IMG/VR virus record: IMGVR_UViG_3300044970_001522
Location: 1 to 22,277 of that record
Direction: 5' to 3' (one strand)
Source of the DNA: a virus
DNA: 22,277 nt
The notes under the pieces were generated by a model that saw nothing but the letters and a program-made list of their open reading frames with translations, was not told where the DNA came from and did not search any database. Shown here one piece after another: positions 1-6,675 of this stretch. How positions within the stretch are numbered: position 1 is the stretch's first letter; every line of letters starts with the position of its first letter. The translations under genes were made by a program, and so were the position numbers.

Positions 1-38
1 CAAATGGGGTAGTCACCCCCGGCACATTATGCAGCCAA

Positions 39-112
39 GCCTCCTTAGCTCAGCGGATTAGAGCACACGGTTTCGGCCCGTGGTGTCAGAGGTTCGAATC
101 CTCTAGGGGGCG
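39..112 (+). tRNA. tRNA-Arg, anticodon UCG
   Basis: The full cloverleaf can be drawn: acceptor GCCTCCT/AGGGGGC, D arm GCTC/GAGC, anticodon stem CACGG/CCGTG with loop TTTCGGC (anticodon TCG at 72-75, after the invariant T), T arm AGAGG/CCTCT with TTCGAAT, discriminator G. No CCA is encoded, so it must be added enzymatically. It would read CGA and probably CGG. A small GGGGT/ACCCC hairpin (6-19) lies just upstream. This is the first of three tRNAs that probably adapt translation to the codon use of the element. Confidence 0.95.
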
Positions 113-129
113 TAACCTTACAAGGTTAC
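112..129 (+). other. perfect inverted repeat between the tRNA genes
   Basis: GTAACCTTACAAGGTTAC can fold as a 7-8 bp hairpin immediately after the discriminator base of the tRNA-Arg(UCG). No T run follows, so it looks more like a 3' processing or pausing structure than a terminator. The spacer to the next tRNA (130-184) also contains CCTTGCAAGG and a GGCCTTAAGCC near-palindrome. Confidence 0.5.
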
Positions 130-184
130 CCACGTATTGAGTCCGGTTTGCCCCTTGCAAGGAGCATACGGCCTTAAGCCAAAA

Positions 185-258
185 GCCCTGTTAGTTCAGC
201 GGATTAGAACATCTCTTTCCTAAAGAGAATGTCGCAGGTTCAAATCCTGCACAGGGCG
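185..258 (+). tRNA. tRNA-Arg, anticodon CCU
   Basis: The cloverleaf is complete: acceptor GCCCTGT/ACAGGGC, D arm GTTC/GAAC, anticodon stem TCTCT/AGAGA with loop TTCCTAA (anticodon CCT), T arm GCAGG/CCTGC with TTCAAAT, discriminator G. No CCA is encoded. It reads AGG. It follows the UCG tRNA by 72 nt and probably shares a precursor with it. Confidence 0.95.
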
Positions 259-276
259 TTTCACAGTTAATCCCAC

Positions 277-414
277 GTGGCACGCTTACTCACCCGCCCC
301 TTCCTACTCACCGGTCTCATTCTCTTTGGAGCAGGGGTCGCCGTACCAGGAGCACTGGGACTCTTGCTCTCGATGTTGGGAGGAGGCATTGTAGGATTGG
401 CGCTATTTGCTTAG
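277..414 (+). CDS. small hydrophobic membrane protein (GTG start)
   Basis: A 45-codon frame from GTG(277) to TAG. Apart from the start MARLLTRPF it is almost wholly hydrophobic and glycine/leucine-rich (for example LLTGLILFGAGVAVPG and GGGIVGLALFA). That composition suggests two short membrane helices with a Pro-Gly turn. There is no clear Shine-Dalgarno and it begins only 18 nt after the tRNA. It could be a small membrane effector or holin-like protein, but there is no family match that I recognise. The clean hydrophobic composition is the main support for it being coding. Confidence 0.5.
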   Translation: MARLLTRPFLLTGLILFGAGVAVPGALGLLLSMLGGGIVGLALFA

Positions 415-441
415 TTAGAGAGGAGGGTGACCGCCCTAACT

Positions 442-493
442 CGGACGGTTCCCCCGCTTTCCCTCACAGAGCAAAAGCGGTATAGTTAAAGTA
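442..493 (+). promoter_or_regulatory. phage-cassette promoter P1
   Basis: -10 TATAGT (481-486) is preceded by AAAAGCGG. The spacer is TCACAGAGCAAAAGCGG and the -35 position holds a weak TTTCCC (458-463). The upstream GGACGGTTCCCCCGC resembles the GGGCGGTTTCCC element seen at other copies, and CGCTTT/AAAGCG can pair across the spacer. The predicted transcription start (about 493) falls on an ATG. Confidence 0.6.
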
Positions 494-529
494 TGGAAAA
501 CACCGCCCCCTCGCTGTGGGATTCTCTGG

Positions 530-886
530 TTGTCCCTCCCGGAGCAAAAATCCCCAGTTCACCCAATCTTCAGCCAAGCTGCTGAGCACTTTCACGTTAC
601 TTTGCGGTTTGGTGTGTTCGAGAATGAGATTCCAGACGGGATCTTAGGGAGAACTTTCACGGCTCGTGCCACTGAAAACTGCTTTGGCGACCGCATTCAT
701 GCCTTACGAGTTGAACTCCCGAGCGGGATCCGGAGTGTTTGCTTGAACAAGAACCCCCACATGACAATTTCGATGCTTCCCGGAGTTCGCCCCGTTGAGT
801 CGAATGTGATGCTTCAATCTCCACTCAGTCTAGAGAAGGTGAATTTTAATCTTTCCCTCATTTGCGAGTTTGTACCCTTTCCCTGA
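530..886 (+). CDS. 2H phosphoesterase-like protein
   Basis: 118 codons from TTG(530). Two H-x-T-hydrophobic motifs are visible, HVTL at residues 22-25 and HMTI at 77-80. This is the paired signature of the 2H phosphoesterase superfamily, which opens 2',3'-cyclic phosphates or 2'-5' linkages in RNA. A GVRPVESNVML stretch after the second motif also fits viral members. Its location among tRNA genes suggests tRNA or RNA repair. The start is uncertain: no ATG or GTG lies in this frame, and the ATG at the predicted transcription start (493) opens a different frame. Without the second HxT-context match I would call it hypothetical; the assignment is a motif-level inference. Confidence 0.6.
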   Translation: MSLPEQKSPVHPIFSQAAEHFHVTLRFGVFENEIPDGILGRTFTARATENCFGDRIHALRVELPSGIRSVCLNKNPHMTISMLPGVRPVESNVMLQSPLSLEKVNFNLSLICEFVPFP

Positions 887-889
887 CCC

Positions 890-1117
890 ATGAACAACTT
901 CCCTGAGAAAATTGTCTCCTTTAAGGTAGTCCCTCAGAGCGTTTCAGTTTACACCACCCCGGACGACAGTAAAATAACTACTGTTGTAACCGAACATGTA
1001 GTTGCTCTCGACTCTCACGGAAAACTCTGGGTGAGACTACTAATGGGGAACTACGAAGATGAACTTCCATGGAAATGTTTAACCCCTACATCCACCTCGG
1101 CAAACTCTCATGAATGA
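890..1117 (+). CDS. hypothetical phage protein, 75 aa
   Basis: ATG follows the upstream TGA by 3 nt, so it is probably co-transcribed and translationally coupled with the 2H gene. The product begins MNNFPEKIVSFKVVP and is beta-rich in pattern (alternating Val/Thr with polar residues), with an acidic YEDELPW segment near the C-terminus. No motif or family is recognised. Its stop overlaps the start of the next gene. Confidence 0.7.
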   Translation: MNNFPEKIVSFKVVPQSVSVYTTPDDSKITTVVTEHVVALDSHGKLWVRLLMGNYEDELPWKCLTPTSTSANSHE

Positions 1118-1373
1118 ACAACAAGAGTACTACGATGAGCTGGAGCAGTACATGAGAGACCTTGCAGCCGAACTCGGAGTTTCTGTGAGTTGCGCTCAAG
1201 ACGTGTGGTACTTGCGCACTCGATCTCGACACACTCCGACGCTGGAAGCCGAGCTAATTGCACTTCACGCTGCGGGTAGTCCCCCGAACATGTGTGACTT
1301 CGGTGTAACTGATGCCACCCAGGAAAACATTCGGAAAGTTTGTGAAAACGTCGGGAGTCTTCATGGGAACTGA
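1110..1373 (+). CDS. conserved small phage protein (PPNMCDFGV family)
   Basis: 87 codons, with the ATG overlapping the preceding stop by 8 nt. The product starts MNEQQEYYDELEQYMRDLA. It carries ELGVSVSCAQDVWYLRTRSR, then LEAELIALHAAGSPPNMCDFGV, a pattern I recognise from a recurrent small phage protein of unknown function. The helical N-terminal half with an acidic/aromatic start and the PPNMC-x-x-GV end are the recognisable parts. It is next in the same overlapping gene chain. Confidence 0.75.
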   Translation: MNEQQEYYDELEQYMRDLAAELGVSVSCAQDVWYLRTRSRHTPTLEAELIALHAAGSPPNMCDFGVTDATQENIRKVCENVGSLHGN

Positions 1374-1542
1374 AAGAGACGGGGAAGACGCGGAACTGTT
1401 CCGATTTTGGGCACAAGAAATGTGCTCTAACCGCAGACAGGTATCCAACGCTTTAGAGTGGTGCCGAACACCATCCGAAGTTCGAAGCGCACTCTCGGCG
1501 ATTCGTGCGCTGAACAAAGCTTGTCCAAAAAACAACACCTGA
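1363..1542 (+). CDS. hypothetical protein, 59 aa
   Basis: I chose ATG(1363), which overlaps the TGA of the upstream gene, over an earlier in-frame ATG at 1312 that would lie deep inside it. The product (MGTERDGEDAELFRFWAQ...) has an acidic start and a helical, Arg/Ala-rich body ending KACPKNNT. No family is recognised. It is part of the 530-1704 overlapping run. Confidence 0.6.
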   Translation: MGTERDGEDAELFRFWAQEMCSNRRQVSNALEWCRTPSEVRSALSAIRALNKACPKNNT

Positions 1543-1554
1543 GGGATACCTGTC

Positions 1555-1704
1555 ATGGCGTCAAACGTGAAAGACAACACCGTTGAAGTTCGCTTGCTGA
1601 GTGAGATCCCGTATCAAATTCCCGTAGTGAGAGAGCCCGAGTGGAAGCGAAGCGTCTACAAGCAAATTCAAGCCGAGTTTCGACTCGATCGAGAAAGATG
1701 CTAA
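1555..1704 (+). CDS. hypothetical protein, 49 aa
   Basis: A 49-codon frame (MASNVKDNTVEVRLLSEIPY... to RLDRERC) begins 12 nt after the previous stop and ends 20 nt before the tRNA-Thr. It fits the packing of the surrounding genes and has a sensible soluble composition (charged C-terminal helix). No function is recognised and support is by position and composition only. Confidence 0.5.
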   Translation: MASNVKDNTVEVRLLSEIPYQIPVVREPEWKRSVYKQIQAEFRLDRERC

Positions 1705-1724
1705 GGTAGGGCCGGGGAGAACCC

Positions 1725-1796
1725 ACCCACGTAGCACAGCGGTAGTGCAGCCGTTTCGTAAGCGGCAGGTCGCTGGTTCGAATCCAGTCGTGGGTT
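1725..1796 (+). tRNA. tRNA-Thr, anticodon CGU
   Basis: The cloverleaf is clear: acceptor ACCCACG/CGTGGGT, D arm GCAC/GTGC, anticodon stem GCCGT/GCGGC with loop TTCGTAA (anticodon CGT), T arm CTGG/CCAG with GTTCGAATC, discriminator T, no encoded CCA. It reads ACG. The ACCC at 1721-1724 repeats the start of the acceptor arm. Like the two Arg tRNAs it serves C- or G-ending or rare codons. Confidence 0.93.
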
Positions 1797-1861
1797 TTGC
1801 CCCCTTGTCCACTTCCCTAAGCCAACCTTGGTTACTACCCTCTAACTCCCGCACAAAACAC

Positions 1862-2181
1862 ATGACCGCACCTGATATTACATCAGTCGAAACCACCGGA
1901 AGCGTTGTAACCCCAGTGACGTATGAGACTGTATACTGTACGAAGTACGCCCTTTCCAAAGGAATTTTAAGGTCACTGGAGAGGCTACGGACCACGGAAA
2001 TTTCTCAGAAAAGCCCTATAAAGCCTACCGTACCCTATTTCTTGGCAGTAGCGACTGGCACCGAAGCTGGGACGAAGCAGTAGTGGACGCGGAGAGACGG
2101 TTAGGTCGGAAGATTGACTCACTGAAAAGGAAAATCGTTGAGTTAAACCAGCTTAAGTTTGTAGAGGTTGACCGACCCTGA
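1862..2181 (+). pseudogene. frameshifted phage protein (YETVYCTKYAL family)
   Basis: ATG(1862) opens a frame reading MTAPDITSVETTG...TYETVYCTKYALSKGI, which matches a small phage protein family that I recognise. That frame then degenerates and stops at 2083. From 1969 the -1 frame continues the expected protein: KVTGEATDHGNF, KPYKAYRTLFLGSSDWHRSW, then DEAVVDAERRLGRK and a Lys-rich coil, to TGA at 2179-2181. The switch is at GGAATTTTAAGG (1961-1972); one extra T in the run would restore a 106-codon gene. It is either a deletion, a homopolymer sequencing error or -1 recoding. Function of the family is unknown. Confidence 0.7.
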
Positions 2182-2216
2182 ACCTTGTCTGTGCTGTGGC
2201 TCAAGGTTGCCCTTTC
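2181..2216 (+). terminator. probable terminator hairpin
   Basis: A perfect 7-bp inverted repeat AACCTTG (2181-2187) / CAAGGTT (2202-2208) with a 14-nt loop, followed by GCCCTTTCC. It overlaps the TGA of the frameshifted gene and stands directly before a promoter cassette, which is where a module boundary is expected. The weak T tract lowers confidence. Confidence 0.5.
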
Positions 2217-2231
2217 CACCTGAACAAGAAC

Positions 2232-2300
2232 GGGTAACCGGTTGCCGTAGGGCGGTTTCCCGGCTTGTTTCTGCGGAGCAGAAGCGGTATACTTACTTTA
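2232..2300 (+). promoter_or_regulatory. phage-cassette promoter P2
   Basis: The near-palindrome GGTAACCGGTTGCC (2233-2246) is followed by GGGCGGTTTCCC (2250-2261), -35 TTGTTT (2265-2270), a 17-nt spacer and -10 TATACT (2288-2293). The spacer region contains the dyad TTCTGC-GGA-GCAGAA and ends AAGCGG. Start of transcription should be near 2300, giving a leader of about 20 nt to the next ATG. Confidence 0.8.
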
Positions 2301-2319
2301 GTGCAAACCCTCAAGTCCA

Positions 2320-2484
2320 ATGACCCCCCTCGAAGCCTTTGAAACAATCTACAGCAGGTTGAACTTTCTGGAACGTGATTGTTTGTATGGCGAAGAAGCT
2401 GAGGTTGTTCGAGAGGCACTAGACTCAATGGCCATACTTTGTGGTGGTTATTTTCCACCCGAACCCGACTCCGAATCCTACTAA
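2320..2484 (+). CDS. hypothetical protein, 54 aa
   Basis: First gene behind promoter P2. The product starts MTPLEAFETIYSRL and looks helical and acidic (GEEAEVVREALDSM), ending FPPEPDSESY. TAA overlaps the next ATG as TAATG, a coupling arrangement seen repeatedly here. It resembles small phage helical proteins but no family is named. Confidence 0.65.
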   Translation: MTPLEAFETIYSRLNFLERDCLYGEEAEVVREALDSMAILCGGYFPPEPDSESY

Positions 2485-2993
2485 TGTTGTTAAGTAAGCA
2501 CAGTGAAAGAGCTGACCCCCCAAACCGAACTTGGTGTGAAATGAGTAAGGAAACTGATGATCAGAGCTTAGCACCACGTATACTAGCAATGTGCAAGAGG
2601 CGTGGTTGGTCACTGCACTGGTCGGCTCGTGGCGCATACCTACACCTTGAGTCATCAGAACTAATTGAGGCGCTTCGTGGAAAGCGTGGTGACCCGAAGT
2701 CGGAAGCCGCAGATGTTCTGCTTGTTTTGATGTCAATCACAGAGGCTAATGGGATCTCCTGGTCAGACGTTGTTGCGCAAGCTACAGCAACCTGTGCACG
2801 GCTGGAGACTTGCGACCCGTACCCTGGAGAAGAGAGACAAGAGATTGAACGCGCCATGATTCAAACCCCTCACACTCGCTCTACCCCGTTTCGAATGCCT
2901 GCACAAAATACAGTCTGGACCCTTGTTACTGCGTTTCAAACTATACTCTTGTGTTGGGAAATTGCGGTGGCCTTAGACCTTTTTCCCCAATAA
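2484..2993 (+). CDS. MazG-like nucleoside triphosphate pyrophosphohydrolase
   Basis: All-alpha NTP pyrophosphatase (MazG-like) fold is indicated by ESSE (residues 56-59) and EAAD (74-77), the ExxE...ExxD Mg-binding pattern, with surrounding LHLESSELIEALRGK and EAADVLLVLMSI. Such enzymes hydrolyse (d)NTPs to monophosphates; phage copies adjust nucleotide pools or (p)ppGpp-type signals. ATG(2484) overlaps the upstream TAA; ATG(2541), giving MSKETDDQS, is an equally good start closer to the domain. Unusually, the C-terminus (about residues 145-169, WTLVTAFQTILLCWEIAVAL) is strongly hydrophobic, as if membrane-anchored. Confidence 0.8.
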   Translation: MLLSKHSERADPPNRTWCEMSKETDDQSLAPRILAMCKRRGWSLHWSARGAYLHLESSELIEALRGKRGDPKSEAADVLLVLMSITEANGISWSDVVAQATATCARLETCDPYPGEERQEIERAMIQTPHTRSTPFRMPAQNTVWTLVTAFQTILLCWEIAVALDLFPQ

Positions 2994-2994
2994 A

Positions 2995-3144
2995 ATGCTA
3001 GCATACATCCCTGTTTTAGACAGGGAGCCATTTTGTTATCCTCATTCGGGGGCAGACACTCCGGTGTTCCTACCTCGAGTAGCTTGGATTTCGGCTCGGT
3101 CTGGCTCTCAACCTGGTTTCTGGACGCACTGCGCATACCACTAA
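2995..3144 (+). CDS. hypothetical protein, 49 aa
   Basis: ATG(2995) lies 1 nt after the MazG-like stop and TAA forms TAATG with the following gene. The 49-residue product (MLAYIPVLDREPFC...THCAYH) has two cysteines and several Trp/His. No family is recognised. The two precise junctions are the best evidence that it is real. Confidence 0.5.
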   Translation: MLAYIPVLDREPFCYPHSGADTPVFLPRVAWISARSGSQPGFWTHCAYH

Positions 3145-4040
3145 TGACTCTAACTACAAGAACCGCCCTACAACGCCTGATACAACTTGAAGACCGCAAA
3201 GGACCTGCCCCGGCAATCGCAAATGCCTGGACCGACGCTATCGCCGATGCTCGCGCTGCCCTAAGGGCAGAACCAGAAGAGGAGCAGTTGCGCCTAGTCA
3301 AGCAAGGTATTGCGTTCTGCTTTGACAAGTTTCGGCCTGGCCCCTTTGAAGCCCGTTACATTGACCCGTGGGTTGTAGCTGACGTGTTCGGGCCAGAAGC
3401 GTTGGCCGAGTTCGGCGGGTCCATACCTTCACCGAAGCAGGGGCAGAGTGACGCCGTCTTGGAAGGCAGCTTCCGAAACTGGTACGAAATTACCCACGGC
3501 TCCCCCTATTTTAGATCCATTCCCCTTTGCGATGCAATTCGTTGGGTCCAGCACCTGCTACAGCGCAGTGCCCAATCAGAGCCGGGGCCGAGCCTAGCCG
3601 ATGTTAGACAACTGTGCGCAGACAACGAAATTTCAATGGTTGTTGACTCAAACGACTTTGACACCGTTGTTGTCGCAATTCTAGAGATCGTTCGCACCGC
3701 ACTTGCCCGTAGGGTAGCTTTACCACCCCTGATCACGGGAGTGGACCAGTGGTATCCCGACTTCGCAGACTGGCTTGAGCGTGAGATGCCAGAAGGCACA
3801 GTTATAGGTGATCCGTTGTGGTGGGCTTCGAAGATTGCTGACCGAATCATCTGCACCCCCGCCCTGCTCCAGCAGGTCTCCACCCAGAAAGCGCCGAAAC
3901 GGGTAGAGGGGGTGAGGGAGTTAGTGGAAGAACTGGAACTGATGGCCAAGCGTGCCGCAGATGCTCTTCAGTTTGGTGATGCTCACTTTCTCTTCCGCAC
4001 CGTCGCCCTGCTCCAACAACTACAAACCGAACAGCCATGA
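3144..4040 (+). CDS. uncharacterised protein, 298 aa
   Basis: I start it at ATG(3144), coupled by TAATG, rather than at an earlier TTG that would overlap the preceding frame. The product is acidic and helical. It has an Ala-rich first 60 residues (TALQRLIQLEDRK, ADARAALRAEPEEEQ), a middle with DPWVVADVFGPEALAEFGG, and a C-terminal RVEGVRELVEELELMAKRAAD segment of the sort seen in picocyanobacterial phage/prophage proteins. No catalytic motif is seen. Its stop overlaps the next start (ATGA). Confidence 0.7.
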   Translation: MTLTTRTALQRLIQLEDRKGPAPAIANAWTDAIADARAALRAEPEEEQLRLVKQGIAFCFDKFRPGPFEARYIDPWVVADVFGPEALAEFGGSIPSPKQGQSDAVLEGSFRNWYEITHGSPYFRSIPLCDAIRWVQHLLQRSAQSEPGPSLADVRQLCADNEISMVVDSNDFDTVVVAILEIVRTALARRVALPPLITGVDQWYPDFADWLEREMPEGTVIGDPLWWASKIADRIICTPALLQQVSTQKAPKRVEGVRELVEELELMAKRAADALQFGDAHFLFRTVALLQQLQTEQP

Positions 4041-4732
4041 CAACATCAAATGACTGGGCAAAAGCACTTACGAGCTTTGTCGATGAGATTGGAGGCGATG
4101 GCCCTTCTCTTTGGCAGTGGGCCGGAATTACTCCGACTCCAGAAAAAGTTGTGGACTACCTTCGAGATCAAGTCCATTATCTTATAGCGCTGTACACGCA
4201 CCCTATGCCTATCGCTACCCGCCCCCTCACGGTTGATGATCTTGCGGATATAATGCGGGGTGACACACTTAACCCAATTACCGCTGGTTTTACGGTAGAA
4301 GACCTTGCTCGTCATCTGCTAACGCACCCTGCTACTGCACCGTTGCTTAATTCCGCACTACACACACACTCTGGTACACCTGCCTTAGAAGAAACAGACC
4401 GGCTCGCAGTTGACCAGTTTGCCGCTGCAATGAAACTTAAACTTTCCCGAAAGAGCAAAGAAGGCAAGCAAGGGTGGAAAGAAGCATCCGCTGAGCACCT
4501 GTCTCGTCTTCTATGCGAACACATTCGCAAAGGGGACCCCGTAGATGTTGCAAACTTTGCCATGATGCTACATCAGAATGGTCAAAGCATTTTACCGGAT
4601 TGCACACCCATGGTAGACGTGGGCGCCTTGATTCATACTCTTACTCGTGCTGCGAACTTAATACAGGGGCAGATGGAGAGGATAGCCGAACTTGAGGCGC
4701 AAAATGTTGAACTTGGACGGTTAGGTTGGTAG
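4037..4732 (+). CDS. phage protein with DUF550/MazG-type region
   Basis: 231 codons, coupled to the upstream gene by ATGA. The second half contains FAAAMKLKLSRKSKEGKQGW, then EASAEHLSRLLCEHIRKGDP and VDVANFAMMLHQNG. This combination recurs in phage proteins that I associate with the DUF550 (dATP/dGTP diphosphohydrolase-like) and Ea-type families. A role in nucleotide metabolism next to the MazG-like gene would fit but is inferred. The N-terminal about 110 residues have no recognisable motif, and the C-terminus is a short Glu/Leu coiled coil. Confidence 0.65.
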   Translation: MTTSNDWAKALTSFVDEIGGDGPSLWQWAGITPTPEKVVDYLRDQVHYLIALYTHPMPIATRPLTVDDLADIMRGDTLNPITAGFTVEDLARHLLTHPATAPLLNSALHTHSGTPALEETDRLAVDQFAAAMKLKLSRKSKEGKQGWKEASAEHLSRLLCEHIRKGDPVDVANFAMMLHQNGQSILPDCTPMVDVGALIHTLTRAANLIQGQMERIAELEAQNVELGRLGW

Positions 4733-4742
4733 CTAGCGCACA

Positions 4743-4874
4743 ATGACCCTGGGGTTACGAGTTTACTTTAACCGAGTGCTACCAACACTAAGGGGTGTGA
4801 AATCACCCTTTAAACGAATGTTCTCTGGGCGTACCACCGGAAATTCTACATCCGTTTTCGACACTCAGTTCTAG
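4743..4874 (+). CDS. small basic protein, 43 aa
   Basis: ATG(4743) follows the upstream TAG by 10 nt, and its TAG ends 3 nt before the haloperoxidase ATG, so it fills the gap. The product (MTLGLRVYFNRVLPTL...) is basic in its middle (RGVKSPFKRMFSGR) and Ser/Thr-rich at the end. No family match; it may be a leader peptide or simply spacer. Confidence 0.4.
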   Translation: MTLGLRVYFNRVLPTLRGVKSPFKRMFSGRTTGNSTSVFDTQF

Positions 4875-4877
4875 TCT

Positions 4878-6554
4878 ATGAAACCATTAACCCTGGTCGA
4901 GCTAATTGCAAAGGAATCGTTGGTCGAGCTGCGCTACAGCGATGCCCTAAGCAGTACTCTCCCCAGCTTCAGCCGCTTTCAAGTAACAGTGAACGGGGTT
5001 CGCCGCAATATCACTGGACCGGCAACGCTAATTGACGGTGGAAAAACCGTTCGCTTAAATCTTGCCTCAGCGGTCCTCGCCACAGACACCGTCGCTGTCA
5101 CTTACACCAGCGTCAACAGATTCGACAAGATCGGTTACGGCGACATTCGCTCTCTCAGCACCAATGAAAAGGCGATCTTCTTTCGCAACCAAAAGGCCGC
5201 CAACATCACGCCACCGGTCAATCAGCCTGGTCCCGACCAAGTTCTGTTCTGGATTAGCTGTGCTCTGGAAGCAATCCAATCAGCGGGCAGCAATGGAAAA
5301 CCTGGAGTGCCTCCTACCACGGGTAGTCGTCTGATGGCAATGCTTTCCACGGCAATGTTGGACACTCGGGCAGCGTTCGGTGATCAAGTGGCCTTCTACA
5401 AGATCGACCAAAACGCACCCGCTGCCGCTAGCGTAGATGCCGCGTTGATTGGTGCGGCCTACCGCATTCTTTCGTTGGAGCTTCCTGGAGAACAAGAAAT
5501 ACTCCAAAAGCACTACAAATCAAGTCTGGCCAATCTGACGGGAACCTCGCAGAGCATTCACTCTGGCTTAGCCCTGGGGTCCGGAATAGCTGATCAAATC
5601 CGCTCACTAAGATCCAACGACGGATCAACGAATAATACACCTTATCAACCACCTGCTAACGGCCTTCCGGGGTACACTTGGATGCCCGCTGTGACGGGGC
5701 CTACTGCAGGTGCAGCCTTGGGCCCAAACTGGGGATCAGTCTCCCCGTGGGGTTTAGAAAGTAAACACACATATGGGACCAACGGTCTACAGGGCAAGCC
5801 AGACGTGAATTTGGACCTGTACGCCAGAGACTTAGCTGAAGTGCGTTTGTACGGCGGACTAACAAACACTGCAACCACCACCTCGCGCCGCAATGCTGAT
5901 CAGACGGACATTGCTCTTTTTTGGGCTTACGATCGGCCTGACACCTATAGGCCGTATGGTCAGTTGTTTGATATTGCGACTGAAATAGCAACGAACCAAG
6001 CAACAACCCCAGCTAACAACGCTAGGTTATTCGCTAGCTTAAGCGTCGCCATGGCAGACGCCGTAACCGTGGCATGGAAGGAAAAATACGACAATGTTCA
6101 GCCTCGACCGTGGGACGTAATCACTGGCAGTTTTTCCGACGAAGACGGCTCAGACCTCACTGTCCGAGACACAGAGTGGAAGTCGTTGCTTTCCTCCATA
6201 AACGGAGTACAATCTCCACCGTTCCCTGACTTTATATCTGGCCACTCAGTAATGGGCGGGGTATTTGCGAGTGTAATGACACACTTTTTCGGCGACAAGC
6301 TCGTCTGGTCAACGACTTCGCAGGACCTTCCCGGAAAGTCTCGATCTTTTGACGGTCGCATTGCAAACGGGAGTCTAGGTGATATAAGCTCCGTGACAAG
6401 CTCTAGCCTGTGGAAAGATAACAGCTTCTTTGAAGCTGGCTTGGAAAATGCCATAGGACGTGTTTATGGTGGCGTTCACGTTCGAGAAGCATGCGAGGAT
6501 TCTTTTCTCTTGGGAGTTGAGATAGGAAATTCCACAGTGCAAAAGCTGAGCTAG
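4878..6554 (+). CDS. SwmB-fused vanadium haloperoxidase / PAP2-type protein
   Basis: 558 residues. Residues about 14-80 (LVELRYSDAL, FQVTVNGVR, KTVRLNLASAVLATDTVAVTY) match the SwmB beta domain of cyanobacterial surface and adhesion proteins. The remainder is a vanadium-dependent haloperoxidase of the PAP2 acid-phosphatase superfamily. Vanadate/phosphate-site motifs are intact: K403-x6-R410-P411 (KYDNVQPRP), S454-G455-H456 (DFISGHS) and R528-VYGGV-H534. Members oxidise bromide or chloride with H2O2, or act as phosphatases. SwmB suggests surface attachment, but no N-terminal signal peptide is visible. Largest gene in the window; probable auxiliary metabolic gene. Halide preference cannot be read from sequence. 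Confidence 0.88.
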   Translation: MKPLTLVELIAKESLVELRYSDALSSTLPSFSRFQVTVNGVRRNITGPATLIDGGKTVRLNLASAVLATDTVAVTYTSVNRFDKIGYGDIRSLSTNEKAIFFRNQKAANITPPVNQPGPDQVLFWISCALEAIQSAGSNGKPGVPPTTGSRLMAMLSTAMLDTRAAFGDQVAFYKIDQNAPAAASVDAALIGAAYRILSLELPGEQEILQKHYKSSLANLTGTSQSIHSGLALGSGIADQIRSLRSNDGSTNNTPYQPPANGLPGYTWMPAVTGPTAGAALGPNWGSVSPWGLESKHTYGTNGLQGKPDVNLDLYARDLAEVRLYGGLTNTATTTSRRNADQTDIALFWAYDRPDTYRPYGQLFDIATEIATNQATTPANNARLFASLSVAMADAVTVAWKEKYDNVQPRPWDVITGSFSDEDGSDLTVRDTEWKSLLSSINGVQSPPFPDFISGHSVMGGVFASVMTHFFGDKLVWSTTSQDLPGKSRSFDGRIANGSLGDISSVTSSSLWKDNSFFEAGLENAIGRVYGGVHVREACEDSFLLGVEIGNSTVQKLS

Positions 6555-6573
6555 TACTTGTTGTACCTTGACT

Positions 6574-6624
6574 AGGGGTTTCCCCGCCTTGCTTTCTTGG
6601 GGGTCACACGATATGATTATACCA
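6574..6624 (+). promoter_or_regulatory. phage-cassette promoter P3
   Basis: AGGGGTTTCCCCGCC (a shortened form of the upstream element), -35 TTGCTT (6589-6594), 17-nt spacer, -10 TATGAT (6612-6617). No dyad in the spacer. It lies 20-70 nt after the haloperoxidase stop and begins the LRELCAELL-type gene block. Confidence 0.65.
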
Positions 6625-6675
6625 CGAGCCCAGTACCCCCTTTTCTTTCCGCCCCTGCACAAGGAGCCCACGTAT

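Noticed and set aside
1745-1861. A longer start for the frameshifted gene at 1862, beginning in the tRNA-Thr region
   Set aside because: The extension lies within the tRNA and its flanks; the family match begins only after ATG(1862).
4878-6554. Open frames opposite and inside the haloperoxidase and other large genes as real genes
   Set aside because: They have no recognisable motifs or upstream signals and only mirror the codon pattern of the + strand genes.
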